A program made the translations under genes and the position numbers. This document shows positions 8,991 to 17,282 of a DNA stretch of 64,000 nucleotides, in pieces. The DNA comes from JAHRAW01 sp965226545. Its GTDB lineage: Bacteria; Pseudomonadota; Gammaproteobacteria; Arenicellales; Poriferihabitantaceae. Location of the stretch: positions 2,170,001 to 2,234,000 of the forward strand of contig OZ245364.1 of the NCBI GenBank assembly GCA_965226545.1. The letters run 5' to 3'. Within the stretch, counting starts at the first letter, position 1. Every line of letters begins with the position of its first letter. The notes under the pieces are model-generated. The model did not search any database and was not told the origin of the DNA. It saw nothing but the letters and a program-made list of their open reading frames with translations.

Positions 8991-10016
8991 TTACGACTCG
9001 GCGGGTTGCGCTTCGGACAACTCGGCTTGCATTTGCGCGACATAGCGGGCGACGCCGTGCGCGACATCGGCGAACGGCGCAACGTAGCCGGCGGCGCGCA
9101 ATTGAGTTAAATCGGCGCAGGTGTAATTTTGATATTTGCCGCGCAGGGCATCGGGCATCGGGATGTATTCGATGGCGCCAACCGCGCGCGCTTGGTCGAG
9201 TGTGTATGGCGCATCATCGCGCAGGCTGTTAATCACCGTGAGCGCGACTTCGTTAAAACTGTAACTTGCGCCGCTGCCGGCGTTGAACACGCCGCTTTGT
9301 TTCGGCTGGTCGTAAAAATGCAAATTGACCGCAACGATGTCGTCGACCGCGACAAAATCGCGGCGTTGTTCACCGTCGGCGCAGCCGTCTCCGCCGGCAA
9401 ACAAGCGCACGCATTGTTGCGCGCGGTATTGATTAAAAAAATGCCGCGCCACCGACGCCATTCGGCCCTTGTGTTGTTCATAATCGCCATAGACATTAAA
9501 ATAACGCAAGCCGATGCATTGGCAATGAATTTTTTGTTGACTGAATTGCGCGCGCACATATTCATCGAACTGCAATTTCGAACGCGCATAACCGTTTAAC
9601 GCCGATTCATATTGCGGCGATTCGATAAACACATTGCCGCCGCCATACACCGACGCCGACGAGGCGTAAAGATATTGCGCGCCGCAATCATTGCAAAAAT
9701 GCAGCAGCGTTTTCGAATACTCCAAATTGTTGGCGCGCAGATAATCCTCATCGAGCATCATCGTGTCCGAACACGCGCCTTGATGAAACACCGCCGTGAT
9801 GTCGCTGCGCGACGTCGAGGTTGCAGTTAACCCGCGCTGCGCCATCGTTAAAAACGAATGCTTATCGATGTATTCGGCGAATGATAACTTCGCAAGATTC
9901 GGATGGTCGCGCGCATCGACCGAATCGACCGCGATGATGTCGGCAACGCCGCGCCGGTTTAACGCGGCAATAAGATTGGCGCCGATGAATCCGGCCGCGC
10001 CGGTAACGACAATCAT
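8991..10016 (-). CDS. hldD: ADP-L-glycero-D-manno-heptose 6-epimerase
   Basis: HldD epimerises ADP-D-glycero- to ADP-L-glycero-D-manno-heptose, the donor for the LPS inner core. The 341-residue extended SDR has the Rossmann motif VTGAAGFIGANL (residues 4-15), the family block FHQGACSDT, the active-site region YLYASSASVYGGG, the catalytic Y-x3-K as YARSKLQFDEY and the substrate-loop GLRYFNVYGDYEQHKGRMASV. The start overlaps the hldE stop by four bases (ATGA), pointing to coupled translation. It sits between hldE and the RmlA-like gene in a leftward operon. There is no sign of damage or insertion. Confidence 0.97.
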   Translation of the reverse strand: MIVVTGAAGFIGANLIAALNRRGVADIIAVDSVDARDHPNLAKLSFAEYIDKHSFLTMAQRGLTATSTSRSDITAVFHQGACSDTMMLDEDYLRANNLEYSKTLLHFCNDCGAQYLYASSASVYGGGNVFIESPQYESALNGYARSKLQFDEYVRAQFSQQKIHCQCIGLRYFNVYGDYEQHKGRMASVARHFFNQYRAQQCVRLFAGGDGCADGEQRRDFVAVDDIVAVNLHFYDQPKQSGVFNAGSGASYSFNEVALTVINSLRDDAPYTLDQARAVGAIEYIPMPDALRGKYQNYTCADLTQLRAAGYVAPFADVAHGVARYVAQMQAELSEAQPAES

Positions 10017-10993
10017 CGCGCCAATCCGCCGAGCACTTCATCGACCGATGCGGTCGCCGCGCCGAGTTTGGAGACGACGATGCCGGCCACCGTGTTCGCC
10101 AATTCCAATGCATCATCATCGCCGAGCCCGACCGCGGCTGCCATCGCCATCACCGCCACCACCGAATCGCCGGCGCCGCTGACATCGAACACTTCGCGCG
10201 CGCGCGCGCGTTTGTAAATCGCATCGCTGCGCGAAAACAACGCCATGCCGCGTTCGCTTAATGTCACCAATAATTTATCCAGTTGACAGGCATCGATTAA
10301 CTCGAGCGCGCGGTTGCGCATCGCGTCGTCATCTTCGACCGTCGCGCCGACGGCTTGTTCGAATTCCTTGCGGTTGGGGGTGACCAAACTTGCGCCGCGA
10401 TAGCGCGAATAATCGCCGCCTTTGGGGTCAATCAACACCGGCAACTTGCGCGCGCGACATTGCGCAATCCATTTTGCGGCAAAGCGCAAATTGCCCTTGC
10501 CGTAATCCGACAGCACGACGACATTGCATTGCGCCAACTTTGCCGCGAATTTTTCGGCGGCGGTTGCAAGCGCATCATCGCTCGGCGTCGATTCAAAATC
10601 GGCGCGCAACAACTGTTGTTTTTGCGCAAGCACGCGCAGTTTAATGGTGGTTTGCGCGTTGCGGTCGGCGATTAACTGCGCATCGATGCCGGCGTGTTCG
10701 GCGCGCGCGGTTAAGGTGCGCCCGGCGTCGTCATCGCCGACCACCGACAACAACGTACATTGCCCGCCGAGCGCGATGATGTTGCGCGCGACATTGCCGG
10801 CGCCGCCGAGTTGTTCATCGGTATCAGTCACGCCGACAATCGGCACCGGTGCCTCGGGCGAGATGCGATTGACTTCGCCAAACCAATATCTATCCAACAT
10901 TGCATCGCCCGCGACCAGCGCGCGCACGCCGCGCAACCGACCGAGCGCGTCGGCGAGATTCGATGGCGTTGATTTAGTGGCGGCCGATGCCAT
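10013..10993 (-). CDS. hldE: D-glycero-beta-D-manno-heptose-7-phosphate kinase (HldE kinase domain only)
   Basis: A PfkB-family sugar kinase that phosphorylates heptose 7-phosphate at C1 in ADP-heptose synthesis. Seen: RVRALVAGDAMLDRYWFGEVNRISPEAPVPI at the start (substrate lid), GGAGNVARNIIALG, and the ATP/anion-hole motif DVSGAGDSVVAVMAMA near the C-terminus. At 326 residues it holds only the kinase half; the ADP-transferase domain that completes bifunctional HldE is absent from this gene and from the window, so a separate HldC/RfaE2-type gene is expected elsewhere. It overlaps ugd by 20 bp upstream and hldD by 4 bp downstream. HldA would be an equally good name. Confidence 0.93.
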   Translation of the reverse strand: MASAATKSTPSNLADALGRLRGVRALVAGDAMLDRYWFGEVNRISPEAPVPIVGVTDTDEQLGGAGNVARNIIALGGQCTLLSVVGDDDAGRTLTARAEHAGIDAQLIADRNAQTTIKLRVLAQKQQLLRADFESTPSDDALATAAEKFAAKLAQCNVVVLSDYGKGNLRFAAKWIAQCRARKLPVLIDPKGGDYSRYRGASLVTPNRKEFEQAVGATVEDDDAMRNRALELIDACQLDKLLVTLSERGMALFSRSDAIYKRARAREVFDVSGAGDSVVAVMAMAAAVGLGDDDALELANTVAGIVVSKLGAATASVDEVLGGLAR

Positions 10994-12305
10994 CGTAAAT
11001 CAGCCCGGCGTCGCGCGCCGCTTGCGGTGCATACAAGTTGCGCCCGTCAATCAGCAACTTGCCGCGCATGCATTGCGCGATGCGGTTTAAATCGGCGGCG
11101 CGCAACATCCGCCATTCGGTCACGACGATTAACCCGTCGGCGTCGCGCAAGGCGTCGTATGGGTCGTCGGCAAACAATTCCAACGCCGCATGCGCGCCGT
11201 ATAATTCGCGCGCGCGCGGCCCGGCGACCGGGTCGAATGCGCGCACCCGCGCGCCGCGTTGCCACAACGCCTCGAGCACCGTGCAACTCGGCGCTTCGCG
11301 CATGTCGTCGGTGTCGGGTTTGAACGCCAGCCCCCACAAGGCGAAGGTCTTGTCGGATAAATCATCGCCGTAATGCGCGGTGACTTTGTCAATCAATTTG
11401 TTTTTTTGCGCGTGATTAACCGCTTCGACCGCGCCCAACAATTGCGCGTCGTAGCCAACCTGCGCGCCAAGATGGCGCAAGGCGCGCACATCCTTCGGCA
11501 GACACGAACCGCCGTAGCCGCAGCCGGCGTAGATAAATGAATAACCGATGCGCGGGTCGGCGCCGACGCCGCGCCGCACCGATTCGATGTCGGCGCCAAG
11601 TCGTTCGGCCAAATTCGCCATTTCATTCATGCAGGAAATTTTGGTCGCGAGCAGGGTGTTGGCGGCGTATTTGGTCATCTCGGCCGAGGCAATGTCCATT
11701 GCAATCACGCGTTCATGATTACGATTGAACGGCGCATACAAGCCGCGCATGATTTCGAGGTCGCGGTCATTTTGTGCGCCGATGATGATGCGGTCCGGTT
11801 TCATAAAATCCTCGACCGCCGCGCCTTGCTTTAAAAATTCGGGATTGGCGACCACGCCGTAATCGATGCGCGCCTTGCGTTTTGCCAACGCCGCATCAAT
11901 CGCTTCATGCACTTGTTGCGCGCCGCCGACCGGCACGGTGGATTTGGTCGCGATGATGCAATAAGAATCCGCGCGCAATCGTTCGCCAATCGCCGCAGCC
12001 ACCGTCAATACATGGCGCAAATCAGCCGAGCCGTCTTCGTTCGGCGGCGTGCCGACCGCGATGAAGATGACTTCGGCGTCGGCCATGCCGTCGTCCAACG
12101 CGGTCGAAAATCGCAGCCGCGTCAACGCCGCATTGTCGGCGACCAATGCATCCAAGCCCGGTTCATACATCGGCAATTGCCCGTCGCGCAAGCGGTCGAT
12201 TTTGTCGCGGTCGTTATCGATGCACACCACCGCATTGCCCATCTCGGCAAAGCACGCGCCGGTCACCAAACCGACATACCCGCAACCGACCACGCAAATG
12301 TTCAT
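10974..12305 (-). CDS. ugd: UDP-glucose 6-dehydrogenase
   Basis: Oxidises UDP-glucose to UDP-glucuronate with two NAD, supplying uronic acids for surface polysaccharide or lipid A modification. The 443 residues show the Rossmann start MNICVVGCGYVGLVTGACFAE, the FIAVGTPPNEDGSADL block, STVPVGG, NPEFLKQG with the catalytic Lys/Glu region, and the catalytic cysteine in YGGSCLPKDV. The C-terminal LWGLAFKPDTDDMREAPS is typical. It heads the overlapping ugd-hldE-hldD-rmlA-like-phosphorylase set and follows lapB after an 86 bp AT-rich repeat gap. Length and motifs are normal. Confidence 0.97.
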   Translation of the reverse strand: MNICVVGCGYVGLVTGACFAEMGNAVVCIDNDRDKIDRLRDGQLPMYEPGLDALVADNAALTRLRFSTALDDGMADAEVIFIAVGTPPNEDGSADLRHVLTVAAAIGERLRADSYCIIATKSTVPVGGAQQVHEAIDAALAKRKARIDYGVVANPEFLKQGAAVEDFMKPDRIIIGAQNDRDLEIMRGLYAPFNRNHERVIAMDIASAEMTKYAANTLLATKISCMNEMANLAERLGADIESVRRGVGADPRIGYSFIYAGCGYGGSCLPKDVRALRHLGAQVGYDAQLLGAVEAVNHAQKNKLIDKVTAHYGDDLSDKTFALWGLAFKPDTDDMREAPSCTVLEALWQRGARVRAFDPVAGPRARELYGAHAALELFADDPYDALRDADGLIVVTEWRMLRAADLNRIAQCMRGKLLIDGRNLYAPQAARDAGLIYDGIGRH

Positions 12306-12391
12306 TGGATTTAGGTTGTTAATTAAGTTAATTAAATTAATTAAGTGAATTAAGTTAACTAAGTTAATTTAATTAACTTAACCAACGTCAA
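12306..12391. repeat. AT-rich repeat spacer between lapB and ugd
   Basis: Degenerate TTAATTAAG units (TTAATTAAGT, TAATTAAATT, TTAACTAAG) fill about 12315-12382. The nested TTAATTAA palindromes could pair, but no GC stem with T-run is present. Any ugd promoter must lie in this stretch or within lapB. Confidence 0.7.
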
Positions 12392-13756
12392 TTACGCCGA
12401 ATGCGGCATCTTGCCGGTGACGCTGACGCGTTTTTGCACCGTACCCCAGCCTTTGCATCCCGGGCATTGCCAATGCAATGCACTGCTGCAAAACCCGCAA
12501 GTGCGACAACAATACCCGCGTTCGCGCCGCGCAACTTCGGCAAGCAATTCAGCCAGCAATGCAAAATCTTTGCGTTCGCTTTTAACATTGTTGGTCGCGT
12601 CGCTTGCAGTGCGCCTTGCATTGTGCACGGCAGTGTGACTTGCAATGTTACTTGCAGGGTCACTACTTGCAACGTCACTTGCAACGTCACTTGCAACGTT
12701 ACTTATAACGTCGCTTGCCACATCACCGCCAACCTTATCCGCCGCGTCACTTTTAACAGCGCCGCCACCGCAACGATGCGCGCCGCATTCATCGCGCGCG
12801 CGCGCATTGACCAATTCGCACAAGCCTTCGATGCTCGGATAATTGCGCACCAATTCCAACAACAACGCGCGCCCGGCGCCGTGCTGTTCACGCTCGGCCA
12901 GCGCAACCAACGCGGTGATGATGCGCAAATCGGGATTTTTTTTCAGCGCGGTGCGCAAAAATTCGCGATAGTTTTCGGTGTCGCCGAGTGCGGCGTAACT
13001 GTTGGCGAGATGTTCGACCACTTCGCCGAGCGATTGCGGCGACCATTGTTCGAGTTGCCGCCAAATTGCAATCGCGTTGTTGTGATTGCCGCGCATCGAC
13101 GCCAGCCGCCCGCATTGAATCACCGCGCGCACACAATGCGCATCATGGCGCAACGCTTCATCCAAATGCGTTTGCGCGCGCGTAAATCTGCCTTCGGTAA
13201 TCGCTTGCTCGGCCAATTCGCAACAATATTGCGCCAACGCATTGGCGGTGTCGGCGCCGCGTCGCGCCAGTTGTTCGCCGATACCGAGCGCGCTGCGCCA
13301 TTCCTTTTCCTGTTCGTAAATCTGCAGCAAAAAACGATTGGCTTGTTCGTTGTGCTCTTTGGATTCGCGCAATTCTTGAAACAGATTTTCGGCGCGGTCC
13401 AGCAATCCGCTTTTGAAATAATCCTGCGCCAATTCGAACAACGCAAGCAAACGGAATTCCTCATCCAAATCGGCGCGCGCGATTAAGTTTTGATGGATGC
13501 GCGTGGCGCGCTCAATCTCGCCGCGGCGGCGAAACAAATTGCCAAGCGCAAGATGAATCTCGACCGTCTCGCCGTCCATCTCGGTCGCCTTAAGAAACAC
13601 CTGCAGTGCCTTGTCCGGCTGTTCATTAAGCAAAAAGTTTAAGCCCTTAAAATACGCCGCAGGCAATTTGCGCGCGCGCGCGCGTTCGCGTTTGGCCATC
13701 AGCCAACCGCCGGCCGCGGCGCACGGCAACAGCAACAACAACCAAACCGGGTCCAT
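12392..13756 (-). CDS. lapB: LPS assembly protein LapB (YciM)
   Basis: LapB is an inner-membrane-anchored TPR protein that regulates LPS synthesis, in E. coli through FtsH-mediated LpxC turnover. The ATG at 13756 (MDPVWLLLLLP) overlaps the lapA stop and gives a short N-terminal membrane segment, so I chose it over the in-frame start at 13867. TPR repeats follow (FLLNEQPDKALQVF..., LGNLFRRRGEIERAT..., and others to about residue 330). The C-terminal rubredoxin-like zinc module CRTCGFCSSALHWQCPGCKGWG ends the 454-residue protein. Between TPRs and zinc module is a Ser/Ala/Asp/Val-rich insert (nt about 12590-12770) built of a 12-mer, GCAAGTGACGTT on the coding strand. LapB is normally near 390 residues. 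Confidence 0.95.
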   Translation of the reverse strand: MDPVWLLLLLPCAAAGGWLMAKRERARARKLPAAYFKGLNFLLNEQPDKALQVFLKATEMDGETVEIHLALGNLFRRRGEIERATRIHQNLIARADLDEEFRLLALFELAQDYFKSGLLDRAENLFQELRESKEHNEQANRFLLQIYEQEKEWRSALGIGEQLARRGADTANALAQYCCELAEQAITEGRFTRAQTHLDEALRHDAHCVRAVIQCGRLASMRGNHNNAIAIWRQLEQWSPQSLGEVVEHLANSYAALGDTENYREFLRTALKKNPDLRIITALVALAEREQHGAGRALLLELVRNYPSIEGLCELVNARARDECGAHRCGGGAVKSDAADKVGGDVASDVISNVASDVASDVASSDPASNIASHTAVHNARRTASDATNNVKSERKDFALLAELLAEVARRERGYCCRTCGFCSSALHWQCPGCKGWGTVQKRVSVTGKMPHSA

Positions 13757-13977
13757 CAGCGTCGCCGCCAGTTGCGCGACACAACGCGCAATCGCGCGCC
13801 AAGCCAGCCAAGCAACACGCCGCAGGCAAACGCGGCAAACAACATCAACGGCAATTCGGCGCGCCAATCGACGCCAAAATAATACTGCACCGCGACTTCT
13901 TGACGGTTCTTGTAACTAAACGTCATGCCAAACAAGGCAACCGCGCTGATGAAAAATGAATAGGCGAATTTTTTCAT
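13756..13977 (-). CDS. lapA: LPS assembly protein LapA (DUF1049)
   Basis: A 73-residue inner-membrane protein with two hydrophobic segments: FAYSFFISAVALFGMTFSY at the start and LPLMLFAAFACGVLLGWLGA near residues 42-61, separated by the family motif NRQEVAVQYYFGV. In E. coli LapA works with LapB in LPS assembly. The TGA stop shares bases with the lapB ATG (ATGA), so the two are translationally coupled. Size and order ihfB-lapA-lapB match other gammaproteobacteria. Confidence 0.93.
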   Translation of the reverse strand: MKKFAYSFFISAVALFGMTFSYKNRQEVAVQYYFGVDWRAELPLMLFAAFACGVLLGWLGARLRVVSRNWRRR

Positions 13978-14238
13978 TGCGGTGGATGGGTGGAGGTTGA
14001 TAGTGTGATTGGTGATTCGTAACTTGCAACCGTTAACTTGTTAATGTGCACTTGCACGATGCACTTATAACACGCAACTTAACTTTGCAATGTAACTTTG
14101 CAATGTGCGATTTGCAAATTATGATTTACCATTTGCAAGGCAACTTATAAATTGTAATTGTAATTGTAATCCCCGCATCATCGACCAAATTGTCGACCAC
14201 GTTTTATGGCGCACTTGACGACACATCAAACCAAAGCG
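13978..14238. repeat. Simple-repeat spacer between ihfB and lapA
   Basis: The 261 bp are made largely of degenerate short units: GTTAACTTGTTAA, GTGCACTTGCACGATGCACTT, AACTTTGCAATGT twice (about 14082-14108) and AATTGT three times (about 14150-14170). No gene is supported. Confidence 0.65.
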
Positions 14239-14580
14239 TCACTTCGCCCCACGTTCACGTTTATGCGCACGGTCAACCCGCGCCCGCAACTTGCCGCCGG
14301 GTTTAAAATGCGGCACAAAGGTCTCGCCGACCTCCACCACCTCGCCGCTTTTTGGATTGCGCGCGCGGCGCGGCGGGCGATAGCGCAGCGATAAACTGCC
14401 GAAGCCGCGAATCTCGACGCGTTCGCCGGCAATCAACGCCTTTTGCATGTGCGCAAGCAAACTGCCGACCGCCTCTTCGACCGCGCCGGCGTCGAGTTCC
14501 GGTTGCGCCTTAATAATCCGCGCAATCAATTCCGACTTGGTCAGCGTTGGGCGCGGCGGGGTTGTGCCTGCGGGCTGCAT
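14239..14580 (-). CDS. ihfB: Integration host factor beta subunit
   Basis: A small DNA-bending protein of the HU/IHF family that forms a heterodimer with IhfA. The ATG at 14580 begins 10 bp after the rpsA stop and gives 113 residues (MQPAGTTPPRPTLTKSELIARI...), slightly long because of a Pro/Thr N-terminal tail before the usual LTKSELI start. The DNA-binding arm with the intercalating proline region is clear: RGFGSLSLRYRPPRRARNPKSG, then GETFVPHFKPGGKLR. The longer frame reaching 14787 overlaps rpsA and is rejected. The rpsA-ihfB neighbourhood supports the beta subunit over HU. Confidence 0.92.
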   Translation of the reverse strand: MQPAGTTPPRPTLTKSELIARIIKAQPELDAGAVEEAVGSLLAHMQKALIAGERVEIRGFGSLSLRYRPPRRARNPKSGEVVEVGETFVPHFKPGGKLRARVDRAHKRERGAK

Positions 14581-14590
14581 CGGTTGCGCC

Positions 14591-16264
14591 TCAATCGCCT
14601 TGACCGAATTTTTCCTTAAGTTTGTCGCCCAATTTCGCGCTTTCCATGCTGGCTTCGGGCGCGTATTCCTGCGCGGCTTCGCCGCCGAGTTCGGCTTCGC
14701 GCTGTTTCTTCGATAAACTGATGCGTTGTTCCTTGCGGTCGACGCCGATGATTTTGGTGTCGACGACATCGCCGGGCTGCAATGCATCGCGCGCGTCTTC
14801 GGTGTGTTCGCGGGCGATTTCGGCGACGCGCAAATAGCCGCGCACGCCCGGCGCCAATTGAATGGTCGCGCCTTTGGCGGTCACCTCGGCGACTTCGCCG
14901 CTGACCGCATCGCCTTTGTCGTACTGTTCGACGTATTCGACAAACGGGTCTTCGCCGGCTTGTTTCAGCCCGAGCGAAATGCGTTCGCGGTCGGCATCCA
15001 CGGTCAACACGACCACGGTCAACTCATCGCCCTTTTTGAAATCGGTCACCGCTTCTTCGCCGGGGCGTTCCCACGACAAATCCGACAGATGCACCAAACC
15101 ATCGACGCCGCCATCGACGCCGATGAACACGCCAAAATCGGTAATCGAACGAATCCGCCCGCTGATGACATCGCCCTTTTTGTGATTGTCGGCGAATGCC
15201 TTCCACGGATTCGCGCGGCATTGTTTCATGCCGAGCGAGATGCGGCGGCGTTCGGCTTGAATATCCAGCACCATCACCTCGACTTCATCGCCGACATCGC
15301 ACACCTTGCCGGGGTGGATGTTTTTGTTGGTCCAATCCATCTCGGATAAATGCACCAAGCCTTCGACGCCCTCTTCAATCTCGACAAACGCGCCGTAATC
15401 GGTGAGGTTGGTGACCTTGCCAAACAATCGCGCACCGGGCGGATGACGGCGACCCAAATCCAGCCATGGGTCTTCGCTCAGTTGTTTGATGCCGAGCGAG
15501 ACGCGACAGGATTCGCGGTCGAATTTTAACACCCGCGCCTGCACTTCGTCGCCGATGTTCAGCACGTCGGACGGATGCTTGACCCGCCGCCACGCCATGT
15601 CGGTGATATGCAACAATCCGTCGAGCCCGCCGAGATTGACAAACGCGCCGTAATCGGTGAGATTTTTGACGATGCCGGTGACGACCATTCCCTCTTCGAT
15701 GGTGTCGAGCAGTTTTTCGCGCTCTTCGCCGAGTTCGTTTTCGACAATCGCGCGCCGCGACACCACGATGTTGTTGCGGTGTTGGTCGAGTTTGATGATT
15801 TTAAAATCGAGTTCGCGCCCTTCCAAATAATCGACTTCGCGCAACGGACGCACATCCACCAACGAACCCGGCAAAAACGCGCGCAAGCCGAGCATATCCA
15901 CGGTAAAGCCGCCTTTGACCTTGCCGGTAATCATCCCGCACACCACTTCGCTTTCTTCGTACGCCGCGGTTAATTTCGCCCAGGCGCGCATGCGCATCGC
16001 CCGTTCGCGCGACATGCGCGTTGCGCCGTTGCCGTCCTCGACCGCCTCGAGCGTTACTTCGACTTGGTCGCCGACTTGTACGGTTAATTCGCCGACTGAG
16101 TTTTTAAATTCCGCCGCCGGAATTTCCGCATCGGATTTTAAGCCGGCGCTGACGATGACATAATCGTCGTTGGCTTCGATGACATCGCCCATAATCAACT
16201 CGCCGGGACGCATCTCCACATCCTTGAGACTCTCCTCCAATAACATCGCAAAATTTTCAGACAT
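14591..16264 (-). CDS. rpsA: 30S ribosomal protein S1
   Basis: S1 binds mRNA and docks it on the 30S subunit. The 557-residue protein, normal for gammaproteobacteria, starts MSENFAMLLEESL and contains six S1 RNA-binding repeats; several are recognised by repeated GAFV.../GLVHLSEM, LTDYGAFVEIEEGVEGLVHL and ITDFGVFIGVDGGVDGLVHL blocks followed by RRISLGMKQ-type ends. It lies between cmk and ihfB, the classical order. No insertion or repeat expansion is seen here, unlike many neighbours, which suggests length change is not tolerated in this gene. Confidence 0.98.
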   Translation of the reverse strand: MSENFAMLLEESLKDVEMRPGELIMGDVIEANDDYVIVSAGLKSDAEIPAAEFKNSVGELTVQVGDQVEVTLEAVEDGNGATRMSRERAMRMRAWAKLTAAYEESEVVCGMITGKVKGGFTVDMLGLRAFLPGSLVDVRPLREVDYLEGRELDFKIIKLDQHRNNIVVSRRAIVENELGEEREKLLDTIEEGMVVTGIVKNLTDYGAFVNLGGLDGLLHITDMAWRRVKHPSDVLNIGDEVQARVLKFDRESCRVSLGIKQLSEDPWLDLGRRHPPGARLFGKVTNLTDYGAFVEIEEGVEGLVHLSEMDWTNKNIHPGKVCDVGDEVEVMVLDIQAERRRISLGMKQCRANPWKAFADNHKKGDVISGRIRSITDFGVFIGVDGGVDGLVHLSDLSWERPGEEAVTDFKKGDELTVVVLTVDADRERISLGLKQAGEDPFVEYVEQYDKGDAVSGEVAEVTAKGATIQLAPGVRGYLRVAEIAREHTEDARDALQPGDVVDTKIIGVDRKEQRISLSKKQREAELGGEAAQEYAPEASMESAKLGDKLKEKFGQGD

Positions 16265-16357
16265 CGTTAATGTTCAAAGCCGCGCGCTGCGGCGCGACCG
16301 CCTCGTTATGTTACAGTTGTCATTCACGCCGCGATTGCGACGCACCTGTGTTGCATA

Positions 16358-17029
16358 TCAATCCAACCCGCACGCCGATTTAACCCGCGCCAACGCCAAC
16401 GTCAAGGTTTGTTGCACATCCAAGTCGGTGGTGTCCAATTCGAATGCATCGCGCGGGCGTTTGAGCGGCGAAGCGGCGCGATTCGAATCGCGTTCATCGC
16501 GCGCGCAAATCTCAGTCAGCAACGAGTCAATGTTAACATTTATCCCCTGCCGTTTCAATTGTTGTTGCCGCCGCTCGGCGCGCGCGCGCGCATCGGCGGT
16601 GAGATAGATTTTGCACGCCGCCTGCGGAAACACCACCGTGCCCAAATCGCGCCCATCGGCAACCAGCCCCGGCGGACGCGCGCAATTGCGCTGCCACGCC
16701 TTCAACACATCGCGCACCGTCGGCAACACCGCCACCCGCGCGGCGCGTTCGGCCGCTTGCGGGGTGCGAATCTCATCGCCAATCGCCGCGCCGCGATGCC
16801 ACACCACCCCGTCGCGAAAGGTCAATTCCAATTGCGCCGCCAACGCGGTCAATGCCTCGACATCATCCAATGCAATTTCATTGCGCGCCGCCAACAATCC
16901 CAACACCCGATACAACGCGCCGCTTTCCAAATAATGCCAATCCAATTCCCGCGCCAACGCCTGGGCGATGGTGCCTTTGCCGGAACCGCCGGGGCCGTCC
17001 AAGGTGACGATGGGCGCATGGTCGTTCAT
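16358..17029 (-). CDS. cmk: Cytidylate kinase
   Basis: Phosphorylates CMP and dCMP with ATP in pyrimidine salvage. The ATG at 17029 gives 223 residues beginning MNDHAPIVTLDGPGGSGKGTIAQ, with the P-loop at once. An in-frame start at 17173 would add a low-complexity Phe/His/Thr stretch encoded by the upstream simple repeat and is rejected. Other motifs are YLESGALYRV, VADGRDLGTVVFPQA, and the late DARARAERRQQQL. The gene is followed by rpsA 93 bp downstream. Standard size and content. Confidence 0.95.
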   Translation of the reverse strand: MNDHAPIVTLDGPGGSGKGTIAQALARELDWHYLESGALYRVLGLLAARNEIALDDVEALTALAAQLELTFRDGVVWHRGAAIGDEIRTPQAAERAARVAVLPTVRDVLKAWQRNCARPPGLVADGRDLGTVVFPQAACKIYLTADARARAERRQQQLKRQGINVNIDSLLTEICARDERDSNRAASPLKRPRDAFELDTTDLDVQQTLTLALARVKSACGLD

Positions 17030-17282
17030 TGGGCGAGGTGACGAAGTGGAAGTGAAAAGTGCAAAGTGGAAGTAAAAGTGAAAGTGAAAATTCGAAGTCG
17101 AAGTCGAAGTAAAAAATAAACAAATAAACTTAACCAACAACTTAACGGCGCGGCATTGTACGGCATTTGCCAAACTTGATGAAACTTTTTCTTAGTCGAC
17201 AACATTCGTTAACAATGTCCGTTAACGATGTCCGTTAACGATGCATAAGTTAAACGACGGATGCATATTAACGACTCGTGAT
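17030..17282. repeat. Simple-repeat spacer upstream of cmk
   Basis: From about 17044 to 17115 the plus strand is AAGTGGAAGTGAAAAGTGCAA-like hexamer repeats passing into TCGAAG three times. Further right, TGTCCGTTAACGA occurs twice (about 17214-17240). The hexamer alphabet (AGTGAA, AGTGCA, AGTAAA) is the same as that of the inserts inside mfd. No gene is supported. Confidence 0.7.

Noticed and set aside
8601..9045. Plus-strand frames of Thr-Cys, Leu-Ala or Leu-His runs
   Set aside because: Products of the hexamer array read in other frames.
12401..13486. Plus-strand 361-residue frame opposite lapB
   Set aside because: High GC antisense frame; lapB has clear TPR and zinc motifs and coupling to lapA.
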